The notes: a model not told the origin generated them from the sequence alone. A stretch of 64,000 nt of DNA from Megamerina dolium (GCA_963854835.1 OY978525.1:88299671-88363670); one strand, 5' to 3'. Shown: positions 40,261-52,300, numbered from the stretch's first letter. Numbers and translations: made by a program.

Positions 40261-41436
40261 GGTTGTTCAATAATTTTTTGGTCGCAGTACTTTTATACCT
40301 CAACAATACATTACATTACTATTCATCCCGTGCACTTTTAATATGTGAAATAAAGATGATAAAAAAATACACTAAACGTTGTTCGAAGCTGTTACATATA
40401 AACGAGGCAACAGTTTCAGTTTGAAATTTAATATAATCTTTTCTTTTCTGAAAAAAACTATTTATTCAGTTGTAGTGATGAAATATGAAATAAGTTCAAA
40501 ATTTCATTGAGAACTAAATCATTTGACGTTTGCTCTTTTTAATTGTCCACTACTGTATTTATGTTAATAACATAAATAATATATATTATTGTTGTTACAC
40601 TTTCCAATGTACCAGTAAGTAAGTGATAAAAGGTTATTCATACAAAAAACAACAATTTCAAATCGTTTACGTTCAATCTCAGTCATAATCGTTCTCTAAC
40701 TCTGTATGGAATCTCTCACGAATTTTTTTTTTCTCTCTCTTTACGTCATATACAAATAATGAGCTTTTTCCTAATAAATATATGAACACATCTATACATG
40801 TATGAATATATGTATGAAAATGTTACAAAAAAAAACGAAATTCGGAAAAATTATTAGTAAGCGAAAGCGATAAGACAAACAACAACAAATGAACATCAGC
40901 ATCATCAGCGACGCAATAAATAAATAAACAAACAAAATTGTATGGATGATATAAACTGTATTCGCATCCTTATAATCCGGGTTGTGTTTTTACGAATATA
41001 GGCATATATACGCATATCGGTCACAAGAAAGCATTTTTAAAATAACCAAGTATTTATATTATATCATTATATGTACACATATGTATATTTACCACAAAAT
41101 TTTTCTATATCCGCTGCACTATAAATAATATAGTACCTTCGATTATAACAAAATGATAAACCGTCGGTTATTTCGTCTTAAAGAAGCTATAAAGTAAATA
41201 CCGTTCCTTATTTGACGATGGTACTTGCTTCCATATTGAATGCATTTAGATCGATACAGAGTAATGCTTAGAATGAGAGGTCCTTCAGTGCATGGTCACA
41301 AACATGTGCAAAGATTGCAGAAGGTTTCCTCTACAAAAATTCCTTGTATCTTATCATCAGAGGTAGAATTAGAGGTAGGAATAATTGTCATGATACCAAG
41401 ATTGATGTCATCCCTCGAACTCTATAACTGTTACGT
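40261..41436. other. AT-rich noncoding DNA
   Basis: No gene or mobile element recognised. Confidence 0.5.
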
Positions 41437-41864
41437 CTTGCTATTTCCTTGTGATAACTAATTATTGTTTAATTTTAGGCAAAAAAAAAAAACCAAGTAA
41501 ATAATTCCATTAATTTCGTCCATATAATTATTGGTTAGCTGTTTACAACCACTTAAAGAAAACTGCGACGATATAGAAAGTGTCACTTAAAAATTCGATT
41601 CAACGATGTTCGTCGGTCCGCCCGTCTTTCTGTCATCTGCTTGACTCGAACTTGCTATTTCCTTGTGATAACTAATTATTGTTTAATTTTAGGCAAAAAA
41701 AAAAACCAAGTAAATAATTCCATTAATTTCGTCCATATAATTATTGGTTAGCTGTTTACAACCACTTAAAGAAAACTGCGACGATATAGAAAGTGTCACT
41801 TAAAAATTCGATTCAACGATGTTCGTCGGTCCGCCCGTCTTTCTGTCATCTGCTTGAATCGAAC
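41437..41864. repeat. 214-bp tandem duplication
   Basis: Units begin CTTGCTATTTCCTTG at 41437 and 41651. They are almost identical: the visible differences are A12 versus A11 in an internal poly(A) and one base near the end (GACTCGAAC versus GAATCGAAC). The second half of each unit contains a decayed HINE head. Confidence 0.95.
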
Positions 41865-41960
41865 TTGAACCAATTTTGAGCTATGGTCTGGTACGGTACG
41901 CGATTAATAATGGGTATGATTGGTCAAATTAAATTTTCAGCACTTGGTAGACTGAAAGAA
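41555..41960 (+). mobile_element. HINE head fragment, decayed, partly duplicated
   Basis: Blocks matching the family head appear in order: CCACTTAAAG...CGACGATATAGA, TTCGATTCAACGATG, a short GTCGGTCCGCCCGTC tract, CTGTCATCTG, and later ATGGGTATGATTGGTCAA. The tandem duplication at 41437-41864 copied the first part. The rest of the element is not recognisable. Confidence 0.6.
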
Positions 41961-43676
41961 TATTTTTTTAAAGTCGATTTTACATTGTAAGAGAATATTC
42001 CGAGGCCTTTATGAAGAATAATTTTCAGACTACTTTGACAATATTAATAAGTTTAGTTCTTGAGATATGTCAAGGGTTGACTTAGGCCTACAATTTCGAC
42101 AACAGTTACTATATTCTTGACTGAACATCGCTTATATGGTTAATTAATATGATAATCTCACGAACGAAATTTACGTAAAAAATTGAGCCGCTTTGGAAAT
42201 AATAAAGTTTTCAATATTGCGGAACGTTTTACAATTGTAAAACGCTCCATTCCACGATACTATCCGATTTTAAGGGCGAAAAAGCCTTTACGGTTAAAAT
42301 AAGATAAATATATTTATTTAAAACCAACCAATGGCTCATCCTTTTAATAAAGTTAAATAAAGATTTGTGTAATTTTTCTTATTTATTTCATTTGCGTTTT
42401 TTTTTTTTCTTTGCTTTTCAATATTTCTTTCATAATGTACTTGTACTTATCGCCCGCATATTATTCATGTTCTGCATAAGGTCTTTGGATTTGTCTCATA
42501 TCCTACTACCTTGTGCATAGTCGTCGACTGGTTTTGTGCTCTCACTCATCTGTCGTGAGAGATATCAGCAGACAGACATTTTTCTTCATACACTCAACCT
42601 CTACATCTTCCTCCCGCTTGTGAATATGTCAAGCTTGTAAATTTAACCATTTACCCTTTTTTATATTTTGCCTTTCTTTTATTTCCTGCCTTCTTTGTTC
42701 GGTTCGTATTCTTTTCGTGAATTTTCCTATTTGTTTTTGTTTTTCCTCTTTTTCTTTTTCTGCAATATTTTTTGAAGGGTTTCATTTCGTTATTTGGTGA
42801 CCTCGGGCAACGTGTGACAATGACATGTGAATTTTTAAAAACCCACTCAGGTACTCAGCGACAAACGTGTGCATACATACTCGTATGTACTCCTATGTAT
42901 GTATGTATGTAGCACATATGTAGGTTCGTTTTGATTTGCAAGCAGTTTTCTGCTGACATTTTTATGGCACATTTAATGACGTTAGTTGTTGGTTGGTTGG
43001 TCGGCCTGCTAGTTGTAGCTGTTGATGGTAATGGTGATGGTTCATTTTTTGGCTTTTAGTTGTTGATTTCTCGAGATCATGCATACAAACATTCATACTC
43101 ACATAGTCATCTCATCAGGGAAGCATGAATGTATTTTTGATGCTTTCCTCTATTGCACAACTCTTAAACATCACTATACCAAGTAGATAGGTATCCATCC
43201 TCTATACTACATTTTTCATATATTTTTAAATTTGAATTTTTACTTTTTTCGTTTTGTTATTGTTTTTTGCCCCCCTCTTCTTTTTTTAACAGCTGCTCTC
43301 GATGCACAACAAAGTTTTGTAATTAAAAACCTCATAAATTTCACGTATGCACGCTATTCGAAATGGTTTAAGAATTGACCGATCATGATAGAAGTGTGAG
43401 AAGGGTTTAGAAATATGCTAGTACATGATGCACAAAAGCAGGGCGAAATACACGAACATAAGCGCCACGCACTGGTGCTATTGATGGTGGCAGCCTTACC
43501 ATTATGGTACATCTGGTCCTTTGTACGTGCTCACTTAAAATGATGCATCAAAAGTTTTCGGAGTTTATACAGCAGTATGATTTTATATATTTGTACGAGT
43601 ATATTTAGGTACTACATACAGCGAATGAAATACAAAATGATTACAATATAGAACAATTAATTTTAATGCATATATC
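41961..43676. other. AT-rich noncoding DNA
   Basis: No gene recognised. It includes T-rich and pyrimidine-rich patches near 42390-42430 and 42650-42770. Confidence 0.5.
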
Positions 43677-43717
43677 GGATTGTACCCTGCATATTTAGAT
43701 ATATATATAAAAAGGTG
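43677..43717 (-). mobile_element. HINE 3'-end scrap
   Basis: The complement of this segment reads as the 3' end of the family (ATCTAAATATGCAGGGTA preceded by a TA-rich run), and it lies 14 bp before the head of copy C in the opposite orientation. The terminal hairpin is missing. Confidence 0.6.
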
Positions 43718-43825
43718 GCTTGCATCTTTTTATATCCTTCATAATGTTATATGCAAAGTATATTCATTTCGGTCAGATGTTTGTGACCATTTGAAGGAAT
43801 CTCCGGCGATATAAAAAAGTACATA

Positions 43826-45053
43826 AAGGGTTATCCATTTCGCGGTTTCAAAAGTTTGACATCTGTCAAACTGAGTTGTTAAAACAATTTCTTTCTTTTT
43901 CAGTTCAAGGTCTGACATGGTGATTCAGCCACAGCCACATATCGTGCTTTAAGAGGAGATTATGGTTTACATAATCGTCCAACTACGCAAGCAATTGGCA
44001 AAATTGTGAAGAAATATGAAGAGACTGGATCGGTTACAGATATTGTAAGGCCTGTGCATCATCGTTTCGCTCGTACCACCGAAAATATCGCTGCTGTAAG
44101 TGAAAGTGTTGCTGAAGACCCGAATGTGTCGATTCCTCGTCGTTCTTAGGAATTAGGACTGTCTTACGGCACATTATGGCGTATTTTGCATTTGGATCTA
44201 CACCTACATCCATATAAAATCCAGCTCACACAACAACTGAAGCCAGCTGACCATTCACAACGTCGTAGATACGTCGAATGGGTGCTTGAACAACAGGCGG
44301 AGGACGGCGATTTTTCGAACAAAATTTTCTTCAGCGACGAAGCACATTTCTCACTCGGTGGGTATGTTAACAAACAAAATTGTCGTATTTGGGGTTCTGA
44401 GAATCCTCAAGTAATTGAAGAGAGGCCACTACATCCACAAAAAGTCACTGCTTGGTGCGCTCTTTGGTCCGGAGGTGTGATTGGACCTTACTTCTTCGAA
44501 AACGACGATGGAACGACTGTCACCGTCAATTCGGAGCGTTATGGTCATATGATAACCGACTTTTTTTTGCCTGCTATTGAAGAATACGACTTAGAGAATA
44601 TGTGGTTTCAACAAGACGGTGCCACATGCCACACAACTCGAGTGAATATGGCTTTATTGCAAGAGAAATTTTCTAGCCGCGTAATTTCTCGTCGTGGCGA
44701 TATCAAGTGGCCACCAAGATCATGCGATTTGACACCGCTTAACTTTTTTTTTGTGGAGCTACGCGAAAGACCGTGTTTATGCAGATAAACCTTTAGCTCT
44801 TGAGCACCTAAAAACCAACATTCGTCACGTTATGGCTGAGATACCGCCCAATATGTGTCAAAAAGTGGTCGAAAATTACCTCAAAAGAATCGATGCTTGC
44901 AACAATTCGCGTGGTGGTCATTTAAATGATGTAGTATTTCACACATAATGTCAACGTTCAAACTTTATAATAATAAAGAAATATCATGATAAAAAATATT
45001 TTATATGTGTTTTATTTACATTTACTTTTGAATCCGCAAAATTGATAACCCTT
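43826..45053 (+). mobile_element. rosa-type (DD41D) mariner-like element, copy 2
   Basis: The same inverted repeats as copy 1 bound this copy, with TA at 43824-43825 and 45054-45055. It lies inside HINE copy C, so it arrived later than that HINE. Its sequence is nearly identical to copy 1 apart from a deletion of roughly 75 bp near the 5' end of the gene and point changes. It does not share the 136-bp duplication. Confidence 0.93.
43915..44948 (+). pseudogene. DD41D (rosa-type) transposase, disrupted
   Basis: A deletion at about 43918 joins the leader to GDSATATYRAL and removes the first helix-turn-helix. A TAG replaces the Q codon in SRRSQELG at 44147-44149. From 44186 the frame is open for about 190 codons. 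It covers FFSDEAHFSLGGYVN (first D), KVTAWCALWSGGVIGPYFF and WFQQDGATCHTT (second D). At the third catalytic position it reads LTPLN where copy 1 has LTPLD, so the essential D is N here. Nine T follow instead of eight, shifting the frame. The C-terminal part (YAKDRVYADKPLALEHLK to NDVVFHT) is readable in the shifted frame and ends at TAA 44946-44948. Confidence 0.9.
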
Positions 45054-45954
45054 TATATTCGTGATCAGCGTCGCTTAAATTTTCGATTTAATGATGTCGT
45101 CCGTCTGTCTGTCACCTGGCTGGTTCACACGATAACTTGAGTAAATATTCAGCTATTTTGACGAAATTTGGCATAAGTAACCTTTGATCCAAGGGTACGG
45201 AGGGGATTGATATTGGGCATTATCGGTCAATAGCCACGCCCACAACAAGCATTCAAAGCGACTAACCTCGGAATTTTCAAAATCTTTAACATGCTATAAC
45301 TCACTTAATATACCATCTGGGACAACAATATTTGGCAGATAGAGTTACATTACACTACTAAATAACCTTGCCAAAAATAGGCAAGCCACGCCTATTTTTT
45401 ATAGTAGCTCCCATGTACTTCTTTTAAATTGAAACAGCTGTAACTTCTGCAATCTTCCTGCTAGAATAACTATAATTGACGCTAAGATTATTAAGGTAGT
45501 CGGAAATAATCTGATAAAAAATCAGCATACCACGCCTACCTCTTATTGGGGCTCCCATACAAAGTTGCGAAAATTTAAAAAAATTTAAACCGCATTAACT
45601 TACGAACTATTGAACGTAGGACAAAAAAATTTAAGGTGTGAATTAATATTGTAAAATTGATTAGATTTACAATGAAGAGGTAAACCACGCCCACTTTTTA
45701 TATAGCTTCCATACTAAGCCTCGGAATTATCTTAAAAACCTCTTTTAAATTATACCCTTTAAAATCACCATAAATTACAAAGTACTTCGTCAAAGTCAAC
45801 CACATTTCGGGTGTAAATTAGTATTATATGCAAAAATTGTTTCTCAAAAAGTGGAAATAAAAGAAAAAGATGGATATTCGCGCAAACTTTTTATATATAT
45901 ATCTACATATGCAGGGTCTAATTTGGTCGGTCCCAGCCGACTGTAAGGTGATTT

Positions 45955-46971
45955 TTATTTTTTTTTTTTTCCACTACTGTGTATGAGAGTTACATGAAGG
46001 AGTAGACGTGGTTCACCAATTATATGAATAAGTTCTGCCTTTAATACTAATATACTCCTGAAATATGGTGGACTTAGGCAAAGTATTTTGTAAGTTATGG
46101 GTGTTTGAAAGTTTAAGATAATTGCGCGACTTGCCCAAAATTCGCTGATTTTTCGCAAGTTTATTACAAACTGGCATATTAAACTGCTGCTAAATGTGGC
46201 TGTTTTAAGCTGAAAACTGCTGAAGTTATGGCGGTTGAAACATAAAGCATTCCGAATGTGGCAGGTGCTTGCTTATTTCTTGCAAATCTAGTTTTCAATA
46301 CTAATCCTCATCTTAAATATTAACCTACGCTGAATAGTTCGTAAGTTTGGGCGGCTTTAACCTTTTTTAATTTCCATGATTTTGTCTGGGAGCCACATAA
46401 GGAGTTGCTCTTATACAATATTACTACAATATTAATCTAAGTTCCAAATATGGTTGTTCTAGACAGAAAATTGCCGAAGTTACAACGGTTTAAATTCTAA
46501 ATTCAGGCACTTTGTATGGGAGTTACAGTAAAAACTGGGTATGGCACGCCCATTTCTGGTAAGATTTTAAAGCAGTATAACAAATGTCAAATATTGTTGT
46601 CCTAGACTGTGTATTAAATGAGTTGTAACAAGTTAAACATTTTAATAATTAAGAGATTAGAAACTATGATTGCTCCACGTGCACGTAGCACTTGATCGAT
46701 CATGCCCATTATCAATTCCATCTGTACTCTTAGGCTATAGGCTGCTATACGAAGCTTCGTCAAAATAGCTCAAAATTTGCTCAAGTTATAGTTCGAACCA
46801 ACCAGGTGCCAGACAGACATACGGACGGATGGACATCGTTTAATCAACTTTTTAGGCGACGTTGACTAAGAATATATAGACTTTTCCATATCTCCGGAGA
46901 ATTTTTCAAGTGGTTACAAACATCTGACCGAAATGAATATACCATGCGCTCGTACAGGGTAAAAAATCATC
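45955..46971 (-). mobile_element. mini-me/HINE-type repeat, copy D, inverted, 3'-truncated
   Basis: Orientation is minus. The head lies at the right (complement of TTTTACCCTG... then TATATTCATTTCGGTCAGATG, CTCCGGAGATA, and a short (GTCY)n tract at about 46810-46835). The body follows leftwards to a block with the complement of CCACGTCTACTCC at about 46005. The terminal hairpin is absent at the left, where a T run adjoins copy C. The two copies therefore stand tail to tail. Confidence 0.8.
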
Positions 46972-47237
46972 GACTCATAAAGAACAAAATTCCAAAACCC
47001 TTCACACTCTGGACGACAAAAAAAAAACTGTAAAAATTGCAGCAAATCGAAGTCATCTAACTACCCATTCACATTCTACAAATTGTCCTGAGGGTAAAGA
47101 ATGGGTCAGTCTTATGTGTACCGCAGATAAAACATTAAAAAAATCAAATAAGAATACTTCACTCTGTCTACTTGGACTTATTTGTACAGTGAATACAAAA
47201 AAATACCGCACGTACGAAATTGATCGTACGAAGTGAA
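46972..47237. other. Spacer between HINE D and SINE copy 2
   Basis: Short AT-rich sequence with no recognised feature. Confidence 0.5.
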
Positions 47238-47583
47238 TTATAAAAATTAAATAAAAAATAAATATGTGACACTTAAAGCCCCGAAGGGCTCATTGGCCGA
47301 GCTTCTCTTCCATTACGGTTGTGCGTGTTAAATTTTTGGACAGTATTAGAAGGGACCTACTTATTTTAACCGGTTCCGAACGGCAGAACCCTTGTGACAT
47401 CACTTTTTCTGAGCTTTGTCACAGAGTTCTTTTAGAAGCTTTTTCATGGCAAGTTGTTACTGTCGGAAGAATTGCCAATTGGTTGCCGACAGGTGGGTAC
47501 CGTTCGAAAGAAAAATTTTTTCGATACCTAATTTGTTATGCTTCAGCAGGCTAACACACTAACCACTGAACTACGGAACCCAC
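47238..47583 (-). mobile_element. tRNA-derived SINE, copy 2 (longest body)
   Basis: On the minus strand the head keeps an A-box-like TAGTTCAGTGG, but the B-box region is deleted. The body is the fullest of the three copies and includes the segment TTCTGCCGTTCGGAACCGG that copy 1 lacks. The tail is GGGGCTTTAAGTGTCAC followed by an AT-rich run. ACGAAGTGAA on both sides (47228-47237, 47584-47593) is the target duplication. With the B box missing, this copy is probably not transcribed from its own promoter. Confidence 0.85.
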
Positions 47584-47593
47584 ACGAAGTGAA

Positions 47594-48054
47594 ATATACC
47601 GTATTTTAATGCGTTTGAAAGTTTCAAATATATCAAGGTTGTTACAGTTGATGCATCTCGCTCATTTTCAGTAGTATCCATACATAACTACAGACACTTC
47701 CGGAACCTTGGATAGATTACGGAAGTGTTAATTTTAAGCTGACGGACAAAAGAAGAAGGAAGAAAATGTACAGGAAGCAAGGTGACGTTGATCACGATTA
47801 TTGGTTAATGCCACAGCCTTTTCTAGAAGGCAGTGGTTGCGCTAAAGTGAATCTAGTCTCGTCCTTGGATTTAGAGGAAAATTCTCACAACGTAGAAAGA
47901 AAAGTGAACATTTTTCGTATAACTACAATCAATATCCTATGTCTGTCGCTCTCTTAGCAACATGGAATGAAGAAATTGTAAGTTTTTCCTACGTTAACAC
48001 AATGCAGCTGACATTTCGCTCTTTAACTACGTATGTTTATATGTTTCTCTTTTT
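47594..48054. other. Noncoding spacer
   Basis: No gene is recognised; a frame at 47766-47957 shows no family motif. Confidence 0.45.
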
Positions 48055-49395
48055 TATACCCTACATAATGCAATATGCATGGTATATTCATTTCGGTCAG
48101 ATGTTTGTGTCCACTTGAAGGAATCTCCGGAGATATAGACATAGATATACATTCGTGATCAGCGTCGATTAAATTTTCGATTTAACGATGTCCGTCCGTC
48201 CGTCCGTCAGTCCGTCCGTCCGTCTGTCTGTCACCTGGCTGGTTCGCACGATAACTTGAGTAAATATTGAGCTATTTCGATGAAATTTGGCATAAGTAAT
48301 CTATGATCCAAGGGTACGGAGGGGATTGATATTGGGCATGATCGGTCACGCCACGCCCACACCAAGCATTCAAAGCGACTAACCTCGAAATTTTCAGAAT
48401 CTTTAACTTGCTATAACTCACATAATATACCATTTGGGACAACAATATTTGGCACATAGACTTACATTATACTACTATATAACCTCACCAAAAGTGGTTG
48501 AGCCACGCCTACTTTTTAGCGTAGCTCTCATACAAAGTGTCTGTACTTCTTTTAAATTGAAACAGCTGTAACTTCTACAATCTTCTGTCCAGAATAGCCA
48601 TAATTGACACTTAGATTAACATGGTAGTCGGAAATAATGTGGCAGAAAATCAGTGTGCCACGCCCACTCCTTTTTGGGTCTCCCATACAAAGTTGCGGAA
48701 ATTAAAAAATATGTTACCGGTTATAACTTACAAACCATTTAGCGTAGGACAACGAGATTTTAGGTATGGAATAGTATTGTACGAGCAACTAGGCCCACAG
48801 AAAATGGGCGCGCCACGCCCACTGTTTATTGTAGTCCCCATACAAATCTTAAATTGAAACAGCTGTAACTTCGGCAATCTCCTGCCTAAAATAACCATAA
48901 TTGACACTTAGATTAATATCATAGTCGGAAATAATCTGGCAGAAAATCAGTGTGCCACGCCCACTCCTTCATAGGTCTCCCATACAAAGTCGAGGGTATT
49001 AAACTAAAATTTTAATCTCCATAACTTACAAACCATTTAGCGTAGGACAACCAAATTTAAGGTGTGGATTGATATTGAAAAATTAATTAGATATATAAGA
49101 AAGAGATACGTCACGCCCACTTTTTATATAGCTTCCGTACAAAGTCTCGGATTTATCTTAAACATTAAAACACCCATAACTTACTAATTAATACGCCTAG
49201 GTCAACCCATTGCAACCTATGTAGTATAGTATTATAGGCAGAAATTGATCCTCCAAAATTGGTGAGGTACGCCTGCTTCTTAATGTAGGTCCTATACAAA
49301 GTAATGGAAGAAAAGGATGGATATACGAGCAAACTTTTTATATATTGCTCTACATATGCAGGGTATAATTTGGTCGGCCCCAGCCGACTGTAAGG
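48055..49395 (+). mobile_element. mini-me/HINE-type repeat, copy E, full-length
   Basis: The order is: 5' end TATACCCTACATAATGC; head with TTCATTTCGGTCAGATG and CTCCGGAGATA; core TTCGTGATCAGCGTC; (GTCY)n at 48190-48232; then a body built of about 155-bp degenerate modules. It finishes with TATGCAGGGTATAA, the hairpin GTCGGC-CCCA-GCCGAC (49373-49388) and TGTAAGG. The 5' and 3' CCCTGCATA-type sequences form a short inverted repeat. Published mini-me elements are defined by a core next to (TA)n and (GTCY)n tracts. Helentron-associated elements (HINEs) have short subterminal inverted repeats and a 3' hairpin. This fits both descriptions. It is noncoding. Confidence 0.85.
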
Positions 49396-52300
49396 AGATT
49401 TTTTTTTTCAATATTCATTTTACACCATTTTACAAATAGAGAAATAATAGTAATATATAATATATTGTTGTTTACAATAAATAAACCTTGAAAGTTTGTA
49501 GGTTATATTTATTATTTGTGTATATTTGTTATCTTTTTGTATGAAAAAGAAACATTTTGAGCAAAAAAATTCTCTTGCAAGATGATAAGTAAACTCAAGC
49601 AAAGTTTAGATATTTGACATATTTTTCTTACATATTTGATAGTAATATCAGAGTAATTTTTTTTTTTTTTTTCAATAATTTGGATTCTCATTATTTAGAC
49701 GAATAAAATACAATGATTATGAATAAAAATGATAGCATCCGATGTTAACTTTTATGAAATACATTTTTCTTCTTTCTTTTAGTTGACACATTTGAACCAG
49801 TAATAGATGTAACAACATATATTATCTGAAGTAACACTCAGTAAATGTGGAACTAGATAGTGCAGAGTTTGAAAATATATCGTATATATCGTAATATTTG
49901 CCGCAAGAACCATACGCAAATATAGGTTCTCTCACGCAATAAAGCCATCAGTCTCTATGAACTCTGTAATAGCGATTGTTCTTGAATCATCCTCCATGCC
50001 GATGAAATAACCCGACACGAGATCTCTTAGTGCTCTAGTTTAGTTAAAGGTAAATCGAACCGATGGATACGTAAAAAATGTGATGCTCCAAAGAATATAC
50101 TTGTTACATTTATTCATTAGCTGGTCATACACACTTCTTCCTATCTGACGAATACTAAACTTCAAATACCAATAACGGTCATGTAATCAGCAAATCCCGT
50201 CAGCACATACAATTGATAGTAATACTTACGTTTTGATTGAAATCAAATAAAAACAGAATAGCAAATCAAAACGAATAGAAAAGTAGTTATTTGTAACAAC
50301 AAGAACAACATTATTAATTGATGTGATGATGATGATGATCATCATCATTAAATGCAACAATATAGTATGAAATTTAGCATAGAAACAAAAAAAAATCTTG
50401 ACAACAAATAGTTAACGCAGCTTACAATCTCCCCACATCCCATAGGAAATGTAGTAAGCAATTTAATGAACAAAAATATTCACAAAGTTGAGGAACATAA
50501 CCGAAATGATTGCAATACATAGTTGGTCTTTGCTTTTATGTACATAGATACTCAACTATATGCGAGGGTCCATTTCGATTAGCCACAAAGGCAACTACAA
50601 TGATTTCTAACTTTGGAGAGTGGAATACATATACGAATTTGTATGTAATCGAACAAATATACATAATAGCTATGTATTATTATGAATGAAATTGCAATGT
50701 AGTATATCAACTCACATATATAATGGTCTGGTAGCCGACTGACAAACTATGCACCATAAGACCACAATACAAGTAAAATATTATATCTAAAGCCTACGTA
50801 TATATAGTGTGCGATTCTACGAGTATAAATTTAACAATCGACAATTCAATATACATATATATATATATATATATACTATATATTTACATACAAACAGACA
50901 TGCATATACTGTACTTTAAGTTGCCAGCTGAAAGTTGCGAGCAAAAGGAAATTGTTTTCGCTTGAAAACATCACAAAAGAAGATGATGATGAAAAAGTAA
51001 AAGTCGAAACGAAGCTCCACCAAAAATTGAACGGATATATACGAACAAAGAGGATCAATATTAGATATATTGATATACATAGAAACGCATATTCGTACGC
51101 AAAGTCAGAGATGTATTTTATTCACGCATTTTCCCAATTCGGATATTAAACAGAGTTGTTTGTATGAGAATAAAGAGAGAAATGGACCAAAAAGCATAAA
51201 GAGAAAAAAATTACAATAAAAATAAATAAAAGTAGATATGAAACAACAACGACAACAATAACAGCAACAAAAATCGCAACAACCGCAATGATGCGTTACA
51301 ACTCACTTGCGGCAAGTGATTGTATACTTAAAAACGAGCATAGCTCATATGAATGTATATATACACGAGTATATTATAGGAGTACATTGTATTTTATACA
51401 GAATGAATTGCAACAAATATCCGAGGGTGTATACTATATATTACCAACTTAATCGGATATCAGCCCTCGTAACATCATAATTCTTGAGTGCGTGTGTACA
51501 TATAATATGAGTTGGGTCAGCTTGTTAGCAGCCTCACTCATCTTTATTTTCTTCTTCTTTTCTTCTTCTTAGGAGCAAGCTAAAACACCTCATAATGAAC
51601 ATGAATATATCATAGAGTTGGAATATGATATTTAATATCCCACCCCATGTGTCGGTTGAAGGGTTTACGCTGCGGTGCGATAAATGGTCGTCATGTGTGC
51701 GTGTGGTTAGCAAAATATATAATTGCACAGTAAAAGTAGGAGTTATTCAAACGGCGTGGCCAAAAAGGTATTTCCGATTATATTTATGCGTGTACATACA
51801 TGAATGCGTGCCAATATATTCAAACGAAGACACGCACACCCACACACATACTCCAAACTAATATTGTAGTCAACTTATAACATATACTATACATTAGGGC
51901 CGATTATATTGTTCTGATAGAAATGAAAATTACCAAGGGGTATAGCTAAAATAAATCTCAAACGTTTGTCGGAAAAATCTCAAATTTTTTTCCAAACAAA
52001 CATTAAAAACAAAATCAATAAATTAATAGCAAGTGTTGCTCAAAATTTCTATTATATTTTTGTTTCAGTCAATGCTTATGACCAGTGAAAATTTGCATCC
52101 ACCCTAATCAAAGTCGACTTATATATAATAAATGCAAATATATGTAAATAAATATGTATGTAGGTAGGCATTGTTTTTACAATTTAATTTATTGTACGAT
52201 ATTATTATACAATATACTGATAACGCAGCTCCTCAACCTTTAAACTACACGAATAGCCGAGTGTAAGTACTAAAACCATTCATATCAAGAGTGTGAAATT

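Larger units (their letters stand above)
43731..45949 (+). mobile_element. mini-me/HINE-type repeat, copy C, split by a mariner
   Basis: The head (TATATCCTTCATAATG, TTCATTTCGGTCAGATG) runs to 43825, where a rosa mariner interrupts. The sequence resumes at 45056 with TTCGTGATCAGCGTC. A short GTCCGTCTGTCTGTC tract and the body follow, with CCACGCC boxes at about 45234, 45386, 45530 and 45685. The 3' end is intact in form: TATGCAGGGTCT, then GTCGGTCCCAGCCGAC (one mismatch in the stem) and TGTAAGG. Removing the mariner and one TA restores the colinear family sequence. Confidence 0.88.

Noticed and set aside
44186..44788. 200-codon open frame as a possible domesticated transposase
   Set aside because: The frame is the surviving middle of a recent rosa copy with intact ends, a mutated third catalytic residue and frameshift; nothing suggests host use.
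48055..49395. Regularly spaced repeats that could suggest a CRISPR array
   Set aside because: Eukaryotic context; the modules are degenerate over about 155 bp with no unique spacers and match dispersed copies of one mobile element.
51421..51473. CCGAGGGTG...CAGCCCTCGTA inverted pair resembling mariner ends
   Set aside because: Only about 10 bp match, with a gap of about 33 bp and no TA-flanked element; most likely chance.
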